A stretch of 64,000 bases of DNA from Yersinia massiliensis (GCF_003048255.1 NZ_CP028487.1:2232001-2296000), one strand, 5' to 3'; positions 1 to 11,609 are shown, counted from the first letter of the stretch. Numbers and translations are program-made. The notes: a model not told the origin generated them from the letters alone.

Positions 1-213
<213 letters not shown>

Positions 214-283
214 GTCAGAATGGAAGAGGGAGCTTGTCTCCCTCTTTTAATCTTTGAGTTTCTTGGCAATTAAGGCCATCGTT

Positions 284-331
284 ATGATGCATGTAGTTAC
301 TTTTCGTTTCTTTTTTTACTTTAGCGCCTGA
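284..331 (+). CDS. pheM: PheST operon leader peptide
   Basis: A 15-codon ORF encodes MMHVVTFRFFFYFSA, with five phenylalanines (F7, F9, F10, F11, F13). It closely resembles the 14-residue E. coli PheM leader, whose Phe codons sense charged tRNA-Phe by ribosome stalling. A purine-rich AAGG lies about 8 bases upstream of the first ATG. The second ATG at 287 would give exactly 14 residues and cannot be excluded as the start. It sits 45 bp before a strong hairpin terminator and about 275 bp before pheS, the standard attenuation arrangement. Confidence 0.9.
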   Translation: MMHVVTFRFFFYFSA

Positions 332-375
332 TTTCAGGAGGCTGGTGCGTAAGAATAGAAACGAAAAATAACGCC

Positions 376-402
376 AAAGCCTCCCATAGTGGAGGCTTTT
401 TT
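376..402 (+). terminator. pheST attenuator (intrinsic terminator)
   Basis: The stem GCCTCC (379-384) pairs with GGAGGC (391-396), is flanked by AAA/TTT and is followed by a T-run. An upstream GGAGGCT (337-343) can pair instead with AGCCTCC (378-384), giving the competing antiterminator expected when a ribosome stalls on the pheM Phe codons. The architecture matches the known E. coli pheST attenuator; the regulatory role here is inferred from it. Confidence 0.88.
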
Positions 403-528
403 GTTTGTGATCTAAGCCACTTCAGGTGATGATAGAAGCAATATAACTAATAGATATCTTGCTGATTTTGTGTGAAAAATATTCTACTCATCGGTTTTTA
501 ACTCATAATATACCTGAAGTAATTGTAG

Positions 529-1590
<1,062 letters not shown>

Positions 1591-1604
1591 GGCGGGAATA
1601 TCTC

Positions 1605-3992
1605 ATGAAATTCAGTGAACTTTGGTTACGCGAATGGGTGAACCCAGCCATTAGCAGTGACGAATTAACCCATCAAATTACAATGGCGGGTCTTGAAGTT
1701 GATGGCGTTGAGCCTGTTGCGGGCGAATTTAATGGTGTTGTTGTCGGTCACGTCGTGGAATGTGGTCAGCATCCAAATGCAGATAAACTGCGAGTGACCA
1801 AGATTGATGTGGGTGGTGATCGTCTGCTGGACATCGTTTGTGGTGCACCGAACTGTCGTCAAGGCCTGAAAGTTGCGGTTGCGACAGTGGGCGCTGTTTT
1901 ACCTGGAGACTTTAAGATTAAGGCCGCCAAGTTACGTGGTGAGCCATCAGAAGGCATGTTGTGTTCTTTCTCTGAGTTAGCAATTTCAGAAGATCACGAT
2001 GGTATTATCGAGCTACCAGCAGATGCCCCAATCGGTGTTGATATTCGTGAATACCTGAAGTTAGATGATAAAACCATTGAAATCAGCGTGACACCGAATC
2101 GTGCGGATTGCTTAGGCATTATCGGTGTTGCACGTGATGTCGCTGTTGTTAACCAACTGGCATTAACTGAGCCGGATATGAGCCCAGTTGCCGCCTCGAT
2201 TAATGACACTTTCCCTATCCGCGTAGATGCACCACAAGCTTGCCCACGTTATTTGGGCCGCGTAGTGAAGGGCATTAACGTTAAAGCCGCCACGCCATTG
2301 TGGATGCGTGAGAAATTGCGCCGCTGCGGTATTCGCTCGATTGATCCTGTTGTAGACGTCACTAACTTTGTCTTACTTGAGTTAGGTCAGCCGATGCATG
2401 CGTTTGATCTGGACCGTATCGAAGGTGGCATTATTGTCCGTCTAGCAGCCGAAGGCGAAGAGCTGACACTTTTGGATGGAACAAAAGCTAAACTGAATGC
2501 TGACACATTGGTTATTGCCGACCAGCAAAAACCGCTGGCGATGGCCGGTATTTTTGGTGGCGAGCATTCTGGTGTTAATGAAGAAACCCGTAATGTCCTG
2601 TTGGAGTCTGCATTCTTCAATCCACTGTCAATTACAGGACGAGCGCGTCGCCATGGTCTGCATACTGATGCCTCTCATCGTTATGAACGTGGCGTTGATC
2701 CAGCATTGCAGCATAAGGCGATTGAACGGGCGACTCGTTTGCTAATTGATATCTGTGGTGGTGAAGCAGGCCCCGTTATCGACGTCACGGCAGCGCAAGA
2801 CTTGCCAAAGCGGGCCACTATCACGCTACGCCGTGAAAAACTGGATCGTTTAATTGGTCACCATGTGCCTTCTGAGCAGGTGAGTGACATTCTTCGCCGC
2901 CTAGGCTGTCAGGTGACTGAGCTAGGTACTGACTGGCAAGCTGTCGCACCAAGTTGGCGTTTCGATATGGAAATCGAAGAAGACTTAGTCGAAGAAGTTG
3001 CCCGTATTTACGGTTATAACAATATTCCAGATGTGCCGATCAAAGCAGATTTGGTGATGACAAAACACCGTGAAGCGGATTTATCTCTGAAGCGAGTCAA
3101 AACAGCATTAGTGGATCGTGGCTATCAGGAAGCAATTACTTACAGTTTTGTTGACCCAAAAGTGCAAGCATTACTGCACCCACAACAAGAAGCATTAATT
3201 TTACCTAGCCCTATCTCTGTTGATATGTCTGCCATGCGTTTGTCACTGCTGACCGGTTTGCTGTCTGCAGTAGTTTATAACCAGAATCGCCAGCAATCTC
3301 GTTTACGTTTATTCGAAAGTGGCCTACGCTTTGTACCTGATAACACAGCCGATCTTGGCGTTAGACAGGATGTCATGCTGGCTGGCGTCATTGCTGGGCA
3401 TCGTTACGAAGAACATTGGGATCTGGTGCGCCAGCCAATCGACTTCTATGATTTGAAGGGCGATCTGGAAGCAATTCTGGAACTTACTGGCAAATTATCT
3501 GATGTTCAGTTCCGTGCAGAATCCCATTCGGCACTTCACCCGGGGCAGAGTGCGGCAATATATTTATCGGGGGAACACATTGGTTTCATTGGTGTAGTTC
3601 ATCCTGAACTGGAACGTAAGCTGGATCTAAATGGCCGAACGGTAGTGTTTGAATTGTTATGGAACAAGCTTGCAGACCGCGCCGTGCCTCAAGCCAGCGA
3701 GATTTCTCGCTTCCCTGCAAACCGTCGTGATATCGCTGTTGTGGTAGCTGAAAACGTTCCCGCAGAAGATATTTTGGCAGAGTGTAAGAAAGTTGGCGCA
3801 AATCAGGTAGTTGGCGTAAACTTGTTTGATGTGTACCGTGGCAAGGGCGTAGCAGAAGGTTATAAGAGTCTGGCTATTAGTCTGGTGTTGCAGGATACCG
3901 CCCGTACACTGGAAGAAGAGGAGATCGCCGCTACCGTTGCAAGATGTGTAGAGGCGTTAAAACAGCGATTCCAAGCATCCTTGAGGGATTGA
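1605..3992 (+). CDS. pheT: Phenylalanine--tRNA ligase beta subunit
   Basis: The 795-residue length equals that of E. coli PheT. The N-terminus carries a tRNA-binding EMAP/OB domain (about 39-150, including [15 protein letters not shown]), followed by the B3/B4 editing domain that hydrolyses mischarged Tyr-tRNA-Phe, the B5 domain, a catalytically inactive class II-like core, and a C-terminal anticodon-binding fold (about 700-795, [13 protein letters not shown]). The ribosome site GGCGGGAA lies upstream of the ATG. The gene is cotranscribed with pheS, and its 3' end contains the ribosome site of ihfA four bases further on. Confidence 0.98.
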   Translation: MKFSELWLREWVNPAISSDELTHQITMAGLEVDGVEPVAGEFNGVVVGHVVECGQHPNADKLRVTKIDVGGDRLLDIVCGAPNCRQGLKVAVATVGAVLPGDFKIKAAKLRGEPSEGMLCSFSELAISEDHDGIIELPADAPIGVDIREYLKLDDKTIEISVTPNRADCLGIIGVARDVAVVNQLALTEPDMSPVAASINDTFPIRVDAPQACPRYLGRVVKGINVKAATPLWMREKLRRCGIRSIDPVVDVTNFVLLELGQPMHAFDLDRIEGGIIVRLAAEGEELTLLDGTKAKLNADTLVIADQQKPLAMAGIFGGEHSGVNEETRNVLLESAFFNPLSITGRARRHGLHTDASHRYERGVDPALQHKAIERATRLLIDICGGEAGPVIDVTAAQDLPKRATITLRREKLDRLIGHHVPSEQVSDILRRLGCQVTELGTDWQAVAPSWRFDMEIEEDLVEEVARIYGYNNIPDVPIKADLVMTKHREADLSLKRVKTALVDRGYQEAITYSFVDPKVQALLHPQQEALILPSPISVDMSAMRLSLLTGLLSAVVYNQNRQQSRLRLFESGLRFVPDNTADLGVRQDVMLAGVIAGHRYEEHWDLVRQPIDFYDLKGDLEAILELTGKLSDVQFRAESHSALHPGQSAAIYLSGEHIGFIGVVHPELERKLDLNGRTVVFELLWNKLADRAVPQASEISRFPANRRDIAVVVAENVPAEDILAECKKVGANQVVGVNLFDVYRGKGVAEGYKSLAISLVLQDTARTLEEEEIAATVARCVEALKQRFQASLRD

Positions 3993-3996
3993 ACCT

Positions 3997-4293
3997 ATGG
4001 CGCTTACTAAAGCTGAAATGTCAGAACATCTGTTTGAAAAGCTTGGGCTTAGCAAACGAGATGCTAAAGATCTGGTCGAGTTATTCTTTGAGGAAGTACG
4101 TCGTGCTCTCGAGAATGGTGAACAGGTTAAACTCTCTGGCTTTGGCAATTTTGATCTGCGAGACAAGAACCAACGTCCGGGCCGTAATCCGAAGACGGGT
4201 GAGGACATCCCTATTACGGCGCGCCGTGTGGTGACTTTCCGTCCAGGGCAAAAGCTAAAAAGCCGAGTAGAGGGTGCCACTCCAAAAGAGTGA
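3997..4293 (+). CDS. ihfA: Integration host factor alpha subunit
   Basis: The gene encodes a 98-residue DNABII protein. The beta-arm signature [20 protein letters not shown] is diagnostic of the IHF/HU family, and the N-terminus [20 protein letters not shown] matches IHF-alpha rather than HU. With IHF-beta it bends DNA by roughly 160 degrees at specific sites, acting in recombination, replication and transcription. The start lies four bases after the pheT stop, with GAGGG inside the pheT end as ribosome site, so translation is probably coupled. A strong intrinsic terminator follows. Confidence 0.97.
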   Translation: MALTKAEMSEHLFEKLGLSKRDAKDLVELFFEEVRRALENGEQVKLSGFGNFDLRDKNQRPGRNPKTGEDIPITARRVVTFRPGQKLKSRVEGATPKE

Positions 4294-4307
4294 GTCTTTC
4301 TCGAAAC

Positions 4308-4333
4308 AAAAGGCCGCGCAAGCGGCCTTTTTC
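4308..4333 (+). terminator. Intrinsic terminator after ihfA
   Basis: The stem AAGGCCGC (4310-4317) and GCGGCCTT (4322-4329) with loop GCAA is followed by a T-rich run. It closes the pheM-pheS-pheT-ihfA transcript. The A-run on the other side lets it also serve the convergent ycgB gene. Confidence 0.9.
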
Positions 4334-4373
4334 TTTGGTGATCTGTTTTAAATAGCTGACTCGTCCTAAATAG

Positions 4374-5909
4374 CTAAAGCTTATTCGCCCTTGGCGGCAC
4401 GCTGTCTAGCAGCTCAATACTGCCATCTTCATTCAGTTGCTCCATATGAATATCAAACCCCCAAAGACGATGAATATGTTTCATCACTTGTTGGCGGCTC
4501 TTATCCAGCGGTGCTCTGTCATGAGGGATATAGCGCAGGGTGAGAGAACGGTCCCCGCGTAAATCGACATTCCATACCTGAATGTTGGGCTCATGATTGC
4601 TCAGGTTATATTGTGCGGATAATTCATTGCGGATAGCACGATAGCCTTCTTCATTGTGAATGGCCGAAATCTCCAGATAATTATTTTTATCATCATCCAA
4701 TACAGTGAAGAGCCGGAAGTCTCGCATGACTTTTGGTGATAGGAATTGGCTGATAAAGCTCTCGTCCTTAAAGTCACGCATCGCGAAATGAAGCGTATCC
4801 AGCCAATCCTTGCCAGCGATATCAGGGAACCAATAGTAATCCTCCTCGGTCGGTGATTGGCAGATACGCTTGATGTCTTGGAACATGGCGAAACCCAGTG
4901 CGTAGGGGTTTATGCCGTTATAGTAAGGGCTGTTATAAGGAGGTTGATAGACAACGTTAGTATGGCTATGCAAAAACTCCATCATAAACCGTTCCGTGAC
5001 CTGACCTTCGTCATAGAGATGATTGAGAATGGTGTAGTGCCAGAAGGTTGCCCAGCCTTCGTTCATGACCTGAGTCTGTTTTTGTGGGTAAAAATATTGG
5101 CTAACTTTTCGGACGATCCGCAGCACTTCTCGTTGCCAAGATTCCAGCAAAGGGGCATTTTTTTCCATAAAGTAGAGCAGGTTTTCTTGTGGCTCGCTGG
5201 GGTAACGTTGGGCCTGTGCTTGTACTTCCCCACGATCTTTACGTGGCAGCGTTTTCCACAATGAATTAACCTGGCTTTGCAGGTATTCTTCGCGACTTTT
5301 TTGACGGGCAGTCTCTTCAACTAACGAAATTTTTTGTGGGCGTTTATAGCGATCCACCCCGTAATTCATCAACGCATGGCAAGAATCGAGCAGCCGCTCA
5401 ACTTCTTCCACACCATAACGTTCCTCGCATTCACTGATGTAGTGGCGAGCAAACAGCAGGTAATCCACGATGGAACTGGCATCTGTCCATGCACGGAACA
5501 GATAGTTATTCTTGAAGAAGGAGTTATGGCCATAGCAGGCGTGAGCCATCACCAGTGCTTGCATAGTGATGGTGTTTTCTTCCATCAAGTAAGCGATACA
5601 GGGGTTGGAATTAATAACAATCTCGTAGGCTAGGCCTTGCTGACCATGCTTGTATTTTTGCTCGGTTTCGATGAATTTCTTACCGAATGACCAATGGGTA
5701 TAGTTAATGGGCATGCCGATGCTCGAGTAGGCATCCATCATTTGTTCTGAGGTAATAACCTCAATCTGATGAGGGTAAGTTTCAAGCCGGTAATGTTTTG
5801 CCACCTTGTCAATCTGATCCAGATAGACCTGTAACAATTCAAATGTCCAGTCCGGGCCGTCAGTCAGGCGCTTATCTTGTGCAGTCTGTTTCGGTGTTGA
5901 AGTCGTCAT
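4374..5909 (-). CDS. ycgB: SpoVR family protein YcgB
   Basis: The protein (511 residues from the chosen start) aligns along its whole length with E. coli YcgB (510 residues), including TYPHQIEVITSEQMMDAYSS, HACYGHNSFFKNNY and SQYFYPQKQTQVMNEGWATF. The SpoVR family is named for a Bacillus spore cortex protein; its biochemical role is unsettled. In enterobacteria it is linked to stationary phase and the yeaGH pair, which also lies in this window. The start at 5909 (MTTSTPKQ) was chosen over an in-frame ATG 27 codons upstream because GTGAGGA precedes it and the family begins there. It is divergent from dadA, as in E. coli. Confidence 0.95.
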   Translation of the reverse strand: MTTSTPKQTAQDKRLTDGPDWTFELLQVYLDQIDKVAKHYRLETYPHQIEVITSEQMMDAYSSIGMPINYTHWSFGKKFIETEQKYKHGQQGLAYEIVINSNPCIAYLMEENTITMQALVMAHACYGHNSFFKNNYLFRAWTDASSIVDYLLFARHYISECEERYGVEEVERLLDSCHALMNYGVDRYKRPQKISLVEETARQKSREEYLQSQVNSLWKTLPRKDRGEVQAQAQRYPSEPQENLLYFMEKNAPLLESWQREVLRIVRKVSQYFYPQKQTQVMNEGWATFWHYTILNHLYDEGQVTERFMMEFLHSHTNVVYQPPYNSPYYNGINPYALGFAMFQDIKRICQSPTEEDYYWFPDIAGKDWLDTLHFAMRDFKDESFISQFLSPKVMRDFRLFTVLDDDKNNYLEISAIHNEEGYRAIRNELSAQYNLSNHEPNIQVWNVDLRGDRSLTLRYIPHDRAPLDKSRQQVMKHIHRLWGFDIHMEQLNEDGSIELLDSVPPRANKL

Positions 5910-6264
5910 TAGCGCATCCTCACGGTTATATAACCCTGCAAAATACCGGTACTTCAATAATCCTAGCTCATTATGAACAAATTGAGGCATGGCAAGGCCT
6001 TATGTCAATATAGATTATTTATTTATCGACAGGCTGAATAAACTAAAATGGCGTTTAACTGGATTATTATTCCGAATATATAGGGATATTAAAGAATATA
6101 AAACTAATAAATGTGGCTTGTGCAAGATGCTAATTAATCCTTCTGTAAGTAGGGATAAATTTGACATTTTTTAGCCTTTCTAACGCATAACGACATAAAA
6201 ATAGAATCTTATCGCTATTTTCTAGTGGCTATTGAACTGAAAACTCATTGCAGAGTAAATTAAT

Positions 6265-6280
6265 TGTGAATCAAGTCACA
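6265..6280 (+). promoter_or_regulatory. CRP site in the ycgB-dadA divergent region
   Basis: TGTGA-ATCAAG-TCACA is a perfect match to the CRP half-site consensus with 6-bp spacing. TATAAT follows at 6284-6289. The 462-bp gap between ycgB and dadA (5910-6371) is otherwise AT-rich and shows no gene. CRP and Lrp control of dadAX is established in E. coli; the site suggests conserved catabolite control here. If TATAAT is the -10, the site would be centred near -23 and would block that promoter; a downstream start would instead place CRP in an activating position. Confidence 0.8.
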
Positions 6281-6371
6281 GGCTATAATTAATATGTTGG
6301 ATAGTTTTTTCTGCTAGGTTAATTTTCTGTCAACAGAACATTATGCTTTTGCTGTCGTTAGGGAGAGTGAT

Positions 6372-7676
6372 ATGCGTATCGTCATTTTAGGCAGTGGCGT
6401 CGTTGGGGTTGCGAGTGCATGGTATCTGGCCAAAGATGGTCATGATGTCACGGTCATTGATCGTCAGGATGGGCCAGCGCAGGAAACCAGCGCGGGTAAT
6501 GCAGGGCAGATCTCCCCCGGGTACGCCGCTCCATGGGCAGCACCTGGTGTGCCACTCAAGGCAATAAAATGGATGTTCCAACGTCATGCTCCGCTCGCCA
6601 TACACCTTGATGGCAGCAGTTTCCAACTGCGTTGGATGTGGCAAATGCTCAGAAATTGCGACACCTCCCATTATATGCTCAACAAAAGTCGCATGGTACG
6701 TTTGGCCGAATACAGCCGTGATTGCTTAAAAGAATTGCGAGAAGACACCGGTATTGAGTATGAAGGCCGACAGGGTGGAACACTTCAATTGTTCCGTACC
6801 GAACAGCAGTTTGATAACGCCGCTAAGGATATCGCTGTGTTGGATGATGCGGGTGTGCCTTATTCGTTGCTAACCGCAGACCAATTGGCCACTGTCGAGC
6901 CCGCTTTGGCGAAAGTCGCACATAAACTCACTGGCGGTTTACGGCTACCGAATGATGAAACCGGCGATTGTAAACTGTTTACTGAACGTCTGGCTAAGAT
7001 GGCAGAACAGGCTGGCGTCAAATTCCGATTTAATCAATCAGTCGATAAGTTGTTGGTGGACGGTGATCAAATTGCAGGGGTGCTATGTGGCGACGATATT
7101 ATTAAAGCTGATGCCTATGTGGTGGCCTTTGGTGCTTACTCGACGGCCTTGTTGGCGGGGTTAGTTTCCATTCCGGTTTATCCGCTGAAAGGATATTCAC
7201 TGACCATTCCAATTACCGATCCCGATTCATCTCCCGTGTCTACTGTGCTGGATGAAACCTACAAAATTGCGATCACGCGTTTTGATGACCGTATTCGGGT
7301 AGGCGGCATGGCTGAAATTGTTGGTTTTAATACCCAGTTGGCGCAAGCACGGCGTGAAACACTGGAAATGGTCGTCGGCGATTTATACCCCCATGGCGGT
7401 AATATCAGTCAGGCTACGTTCTGGACGGGGTTGCGGCCAATGACACCGGATGGGACGCCCATTATCGGGCGTACATCGCTTAAGAATCTCTATTTGAACA
7501 CGGGACATGGCACATTGGGTTGGACCATGGCGTGCGGTTCAGGCCAGCTATTGGCTGATATTATGTATGGGCGTCGCCCTGCAATTTTGGCTGATGACTT
7601 AGCGGTTGCGCGATATAGCTCTGGCTTTCGGCCAGTGAATTTTACGCCGTTACATGATGTGCATCCTGTTCGCTAA
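6372..7676 (+). CDS. dadA: D-amino acid dehydrogenase small subunit
   Basis: DadA is a membrane-associated FAD enzyme that oxidises D-alanine to pyruvate and passes electrons to the respiratory chain. The length of 434 residues is near E. coli DadA (432). The N-terminal dinucleotide-binding fingerprint [20 protein letters not shown] is followed by the FAD-oxidase fold, ending in [16 protein letters not shown] and [16 protein letters not shown]. The ribosome site GGGAG precedes ATG 6372. dadX follows 82 bp downstream on the same strand, so L-alanine racemisation and D-alanine oxidation are coexpressed. The divergent neighbour ycgB is conserved. Confidence 0.97.
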   Translation: MRIVILGSGVVGVASAWYLAKDGHDVTVIDRQDGPAQETSAGNAGQISPGYAAPWAAPGVPLKAIKWMFQRHAPLAIHLDGSSFQLRWMWQMLRNCDTSHYMLNKSRMVRLAEYSRDCLKELREDTGIEYEGRQGGTLQLFRTEQQFDNAAKDIAVLDDAGVPYSLLTADQLATVEPALAKVAHKLTGGLRLPNDETGDCKLFTERLAKMAEQAGVKFRFNQSVDKLLVDGDQIAGVLCGDDIIKADAYVVAFGAYSTALLAGLVSIPVYPLKGYSLTIPITDPDSSPVSTVLDETYKIAITRFDDRIRVGGMAEIVGFNTQLAQARRETLEMVVGDLYPHGGNISQATFWTGLRPMTPDGTPIIGRTSLKNLYLNTGHGTLGWTMACGSGQLLADIMYGRRPAILADDLAVARYSSGFRPVNFTPLHDVHPVR

Positions 7677-7758
7677 TTTGCGTGATCCATAATGACCGCC
7701 TTGCAGCATATGGCTAATGGGCGGTAGACCTTCACATTTTGTTCTGAAAGGAATAAGC

Positions 7759-8832
7759 ATGCCTCGCCCGATCGCCGCTCAGCTGCACTTATCTGCTTTA
7801 CGCCATAACTTGAGTCTTGTTCGCCGCCACGCAGGTACAGCAAAGATATGGTCTGTAGTAAAGGCCAATGCCTATGGCCACGGTTTGGCGCGTATCTGGC
7901 AGGGGCTGGATGCAACGGATGGCTTTGCATTGCTGGACCTCAATGAAGCGGTATTACTGCGTGAACAGGGCTGGCAAGGTCCCATTTTGCTGCTTGAGGG
8001 GTTCTTCCAACCGCAAGATCTCGCACTGTTGGATCACTACCGACTTACCACCACGGTACACAGCGACTGGCAGCTTGAGGCGATCAATGCGGCGCGCTTA
8101 ACAGCCCCCCTTAATATCTATTTAAAGTTAAACAGTGGTATGAACCGTTTAGGTTTCCCTATTGGGCAAGCTGAAGCGGTATGGCAATGGGCGAAAAGCC
8201 TGAGCAATGTCGGTGATGTGACACTCATGAGCCATTTTGCCAATGCTGATAATACGATTGGCGCGGGGGAGCAATTCGCGCGTATTCAGCAAGCCAGCGG
8301 ACACATTCCGGCAGCCCGTTGTTTTGCTAATTCAGCGGCCATTTTGCGCCATCCCGAGACTCACTACGATTGGGTTCGACCCGGTATTATCCTTTATGGC
8401 GCTTCTCCGAGCGGAGATGTTGCTGATATCGCCGATATGGGGCTGCGCCCAGTAATGCATTTGCACAGTGAAATTATCGCGATACAGGCGCTATCAGCGG
8501 GCCATCACGTCGGTTATGGCAGTCGTTACAGTGCCAGTAGTGCGCATCGGATTGGGGTGGTGGCCTGCGGCTATGCTGACGGTTATCCGCGTTTAGCACC
8601 CAGCGGCACCCCAATCTTAGTCGATGGCATCATGACGCATACCGTGGGGTCGATTTCCATGGATATGCTAACGGTAGATTTAACACCTTGCCCACAGGCA
8701 CAGCTTGGCAGCAAAGTTGAGATATGGGGGGAAAATCTGCCGATTGATAATGTGGCCGCAGCAGCAGGAACGGTAGGCTATGAGCTGATGTGTGCGCTAG
8801 CGAGCAGAGTGCCGGTCAACGTTTGTGCTTGA
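7759..8832 (+). CDS. dadX: Catabolic alanine racemase (PLP)
   Basis: The gene encodes 357 residues (E. coli DadX 356). The PLP-binding lysine is K35 in [12 protein letters not shown] and the second catalytic base is Y253 in VGYGSRY. The start at 7759 (MPRPIAAQ, ribosome site AAAGGAA) was preferred to an in-frame non-ATG start at 7717. It converts L-alanine to D-alanine for oxidation by DadA and can supplement cell-wall D-alanine. Its position directly after dadA marks it as the catabolic DadX rather than biosynthetic Alr. Confidence 0.96.
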   Translation: MPRPIAAQLHLSALRHNLSLVRRHAGTAKIWSVVKANAYGHGLARIWQGLDATDGFALLDLNEAVLLREQGWQGPILLLEGFFQPQDLALLDHYRLTTTVHSDWQLEAINAARLTAPLNIYLKLNSGMNRLGFPIGQAEAVWQWAKSLSNVGDVTLMSHFANADNTIGAGEQFARIQQASGHIPAARCFANSAAILRHPETHYDWVRPGIILYGASPSGDVADIADMGLRPVMHLHSEIIAIQALSAGHHVGYGSRYSASSAHRIGVVACGYADGYPRLAPSGTPILVDGIMTHTVGSISMDMLTVDLTPCPQAQLGSKVEIWGENLPIDNVAAAAGTVGYELMCALASRVPVNVCA

Positions 8833-8847
8833 AATCGTCATCGTCGC

Positions 8848-8872
8848 GGCCCACGAGAGAAACTCGCGGGCC
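8848..8872. terminator. Candidate terminator between dadX and qseC
   Basis: GGCCCaCGAG (8848-8857) and CTCGcGGGCC (8863-8872) form a GC-rich stem with one mismatch and a 5-base loop, placed between two convergent genes. No clear T-run follows on either strand, so intrinsic termination is uncertain. Confidence 0.4.
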
Positions 8873-8904
8873 AGTATTAATCGCATTGCTTCATTAGCGT
8901 CAAT

Positions 8905-10272
8905 TTAGGGGCGTGATGACCATCTTATTTCGGCCCGAAACCCGCCGTTCTTTCCTTCGCTAAAATGCGCTGTCATACCGTGCAGTGCAGCAATACGTTG
9001 TACGATGGATAACCCTAGGCCACTACCAGTTTGCGCTTGGCCAGGGGGGCGGAAGAAACGCTCTCCCAGCCGTTGTAGGTACTCAGCGCTAACGCCGGGG
9101 CCATTATCTTCGACACTAAAATAGTGTGCATCTAGCGTGATTTTTACCGTACTGCCCTGTGGACTGTAGCGGATGGCATTATCGAGCAAATTTCTGACTA
9201 GTAGCGCCAACAGTAAAGGTTGAGCACGGCGTGGCGGCGGTGTCTGGCGGATATCTAACATCAGTTCCACGCCATTAGCTCTCGCTTTGTGATACTTATC
9301 CATCACGCCAGTTTGTAATACATCTTGTAGCGCAATGTCTTGTACATCGTCCAAGCCAGACAGTGAATCCAAACGAGAAAGAGTGAGGAGTTGATCAACT
9401 AAGCGAGTGGCACGGTCAATGCCTTCGGTGAGGTTGGATAACGCATGTTCCCGTACTTCAGTATCATCCTGTGCGAGCAGCGCGACGTCAGTTTGCACTT
9501 TCAGTGCTGCCAGTGGGCTGCGTAACTCATGGGCAGCATCTGAGGTAAAGCGACGCTCACGTACCAACATATCACCCGTACGGGCAAACAAGCTGTTAAG
9601 CGCCACAACCAAGGGTTTGACTTCACTCGGTATGCCATCCAACGGCAGCGGTGTTTCGTCTTCTGGCTGGCGATGATGCAGACGTTTTGCCAATCGCTTA
9701 AGGGGGGCCAGCTCACGTGTGACCAACCAAATCAACAACAGCACCATTATCGGCAACGCAATGACCCAAGGTAAAAGCTGAGCTTTGATAATATCAATCG
9801 CCATATCACGACGATAATCCCATTCTTGCCCTACCACTACACGATATTGACCATCTGGCGTGGTGAGCCACACTAAGCGCCACGCGTCTTTGTCGCCTTG
9901 CAAAGTGCCATTACTGAAGCCGTCTTGCTGGTAGTCATATTGCAAGTCCGGGCCATTATCACCGTCGTTCAATACCATTTTCCCCTCGGTAGTGAAAATG
10001 GCAAAGGCGAGTGCATCATCATCCACGTCACCGCGGCGATGGTGGCCCATTTTTTTGCTGCGTGGCAATTGGGGATGCTTAACCGTGAGGTCGCTGATAT
10101 TAAGGGCAGTCAGGCGCTTAGCAAAAAGCATTTGCTGAGTATCGAATACCTCATCAACATTTTTACGGGTCTGATGTAAAGCTAAGAGGCTAGCAAACAT
10201 CCACGTCAGGGCAATAAGGATAATGAAGCCTAAAATCAGCCGGAGTCTAAGGCTACGCGTCAGCGATTTCAT
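8905..10272 (-). CDS. qseC: Sensor histidine kinase QseC
   Basis: This is a 455-residue inner-membrane kinase. It has an N-terminal membrane segment (about 10-32), a periplasmic sensor region containing [11 protein letters not shown] and [11 protein letters not shown] (strongly conserved with E. coli QseC), a second membrane segment (about 167-187), a HisKA domain with phospho-acceptor H248 in [15 protein letters not shown], and an HATPase with [11 protein letters not shown] (N box), VEDNGPGV and [10 protein letters not shown] (G boxes). E. coli QseC responds to autoinducer-3 and catecholamines; that ligand range is not shown here. The start overlaps the qseB stop by four bases (ATGA), so the pair is translationally coupled. 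Confidence 0.93.
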   Translation of the reverse strand: MKSLTRSLRLRLILGFIILIALTWMFASLLALHQTRKNVDEVFDTQQMLFAKRLTALNISDLTVKHPQLPRSKKMGHHRRGDVDDDALAFAIFTTEGKMVLNDGDNGPDLQYDYQQDGFSNGTLQGDKDAWRLVWLTTPDGQYRVVVGQEWDYRRDMAIDIIKAQLLPWVIALPIMVLLLIWLVTRELAPLKRLAKRLHHRQPEDETPLPLDGIPSEVKPLVVALNSLFARTGDMLVRERRFTSDAAHELRSPLAALKVQTDVALLAQDDTEVREHALSNLTEGIDRATRLVDQLLTLSRLDSLSGLDDVQDIALQDVLQTGVMDKYHKARANGVELMLDIRQTPPPRRAQPLLLALLVRNLLDNAIRYSPQGSTVKITLDAHYFSVEDNGPGVSAEYLQRLGERFFRPPGQAQTGSGLGLSIVQRIAALHGMTAHFSEGKNGGFRAEIRWSSRP

Positions 10273-10931
10273 GCGATATCTCCGAGCGTATAGCCGATCC
10301 CATGGACAGTACGGATAAAGTGGCCGCCAAACTTTTTGCGCAGATGGTGAATATGGACTTCTATCGCGTTGCTAGACACATCGTCATCCCAGTTATAAAT
10401 CTTTTCTTCAATCAATGATCGAGGTAAGACACGGCCTTCGTTCCGTAACAGCAACTCTAAAAGCGCGAACTCTTTAGGCTTCAAATAGAGGGGTTCACCG
10501 TTGTGTGTCACGGTTAGGTTGATGGGGTCGAGCGATACCGGACCATGGGTTAAAGCCGTCTGTACTTGCCCATGGCGGCGGCGGATCAGCACTTGTAGGC
10601 GAGCAGCAACTTCAATCAGGGCGAAAGGTTTGCACAAGTAGTCGTCAGCTCCCTGTTGCAGCCCCGCAACACGTTGCTCAATGGCATCCCGTGCCGTGAG
10701 GATTAAAACAGGTTCGTCGTGACCATTTCGTCGCCAGCTACGCAAAATATCGAGACCATCCATACCCGGTAGACTCAGGTCTAATATCACCGCGTCATAG
10801 GGGGCAGTCCCCAATGCATTTAACCCTTGTTTACCTTCGGCAAACCAGTCCACGCTGAATCCCATTTTCATCAAACCGGCTTTGATCCCGTCACCAATCA
10901 GTTTGTCGTCTTCAATGAGTAATACTCGCAT
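10269..10931 (-). CDS. qseB: Response regulator QseB (OmpR family)
   Basis: This 220-residue regulator has a receiver domain (about 1-115) with acidic residues E7, D8 and D9, phospho-acceptor D51 in [12 protein letters not shown] and a conserved K in DYLCKPF, followed by a winged-helix domain (about 125-218) with [15 protein letters not shown] and [11 protein letters not shown]. It matches QseB over its whole length and is PmrA-like. The arrangement qseB-qseC divergent from ygiW is the same as in E. coli. An 18-bp tandem triplication begins about 30 bp upstream of the start codon. Confidence 0.93.
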   Translation of the reverse strand: MRVLLIEDDKLIGDGIKAGLMKMGFSVDWFAEGKQGLNALGTAPYDAVILDLSLPGMDGLDILRSWRRNGHDEPVLILTARDAIEQRVAGLQQGADDYLCKPFALIEVAARLQVLIRRRHGQVQTALTHGPVSLDPINLTVTHNGEPLYLKPKEFALLELLLRNEGRVLPRSLIEEKIYNWDDDVSSNAIEVHIHHLRKKFGGHFIRTVHGIGYTLGDIA

Positions 10932-10961
10932 GGTCTTTGTCTCTTATGATGCGCGAAAGAA

Positions 10962-11015
10962 TGTATCTAACTGTTTGCCTGTATCTAACTATCTGTCTGT
11001 ATCTAACTATCTGGC
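10962..11015. repeat. 18-bp tandem triplication upstream of qseB
   Basis: Three direct copies, each beginning TGTATCTAACT, start at 10962, 10980 and 10998 with an exact 18-bp period; the last seven bases of each unit vary slightly. The array lies 31 bp upstream of the qseB start codon, within its expected promoter or leader and opposite ygiW. It may be a regulator-binding array or simple slippage; nothing in the sequence decides. Confidence 0.85.
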
Positions 11016-11094
11016 TGTGATGTTGTACAGCGATAAGCCGTGTTATTCCAGCATTGTGGGCAGTTTTGAAAAATAAAAGTGGGTAAGCAGTGTC

Positions 11095-11111
11095 CTTAAG
11101 ATTTTGTTAAG
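11095..11111 (+). promoter_or_regulatory. PmrA/QseB-type box upstream of ygiW
   Basis: CTTAAG-ATTTT-GTTAAG is a direct repeat with an 11-bp period, fitting the PmrA half-site pattern YTTAAK-N5-YTTAAK except for the G opening the second half. A -10-like TGTAAT lies at 11122-11127, ten bases beyond the box, which is the usual geometry for activation by OmpR/PhoB-family regulators. The nearest such regulator is QseB, encoded next door; binding by QseB or PmrA is an inference. Confidence 0.65.
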
Positions 11112-11192
11112 AACTCTTTGGTGTAATGCCTTCCGAAGAGCAACAACAGCCTTTGCTAATGCTGAACTAAATCTGAAGAGAGAGAAAAAATA

Positions 11193-11588
11193 ATGAAAAA
11201 AACAGCTGCTTTATTTGCCATCCTTGCGATATGCAGTGCACCGGTTTTGGCGCAAAATGGCGGTTTTATCGACCCCAATACGCCAGTGACTCAGGCGACA
11301 ACTCATGGTGGCTTTAGTGGCCCAAATGTCGGGGCGATAACGGTTGAAAAAGCCAAAACGATGAGTGATGACACTTGGGTGACCTTACGTGGGAACATCG
11401 AACAGCGTATCGGTGGTGAGCACTATATTTTCCGTGATGCGACAGGAACCATCAATGTCGATATCGATCACAAACGTTGGAATGGACTGACGATTACACC
11501 GAAGGACACGGTGGAGTTGTACGGGGAAATTGATAAAGACTGGAATTCAGTTGAACTGGATGTTAAGCAAGTGACTAAAGTTAAGTAG
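11193..11588 (+). CDS. ygiW: YgiW/VisP family periplasmic OB-fold protein
   Basis: The 131-residue protein has a clear signal peptide (MKKTAALFAILAICSAPVLA, cleavage before QNGGF) and a bacterial OB-fold (BOF) domain with DDTWVTLRGNIEQRIGGEHY, FRDATGTINVDI and VELYGEIDKDW. In Salmonella the homologue (VisP) is a QseC-linked stress and virulence factor; in E. coli it is linked to peroxide and biofilm stress. It is divergent from qseBC and has a PmrA/QseB-type box in its promoter. Exported to the periplasm; exact biochemical role unknown. Confidence 0.93.
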   Translation: MKKTAALFAILAICSAPVLAQNGGFIDPNTPVTQATTHGGFSGPNVGAITVEKAKTMSDDTWVTLRGNIEQRIGGEHYIFRDATGTINVDIDHKRWNGLTITPKDTVELYGEIDKDWNSVELDVKQVTKVK

Positions 11589-11609
11589 TCTGTGCCGTGA
11601 CGGTAATGA

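Noticed and set aside
4857..5264. 135-codon ORF antisense to ycgB
   Set aside because: Lies wholly within a strongly conserved gene on the other strand; no independent support.
5989..6174. 61-codon plus-strand ORF in the ycgB-dadA gap
   Set aside because: AT-rich, no ribosome site, no family resemblance; the region is better explained as promoter DNA.
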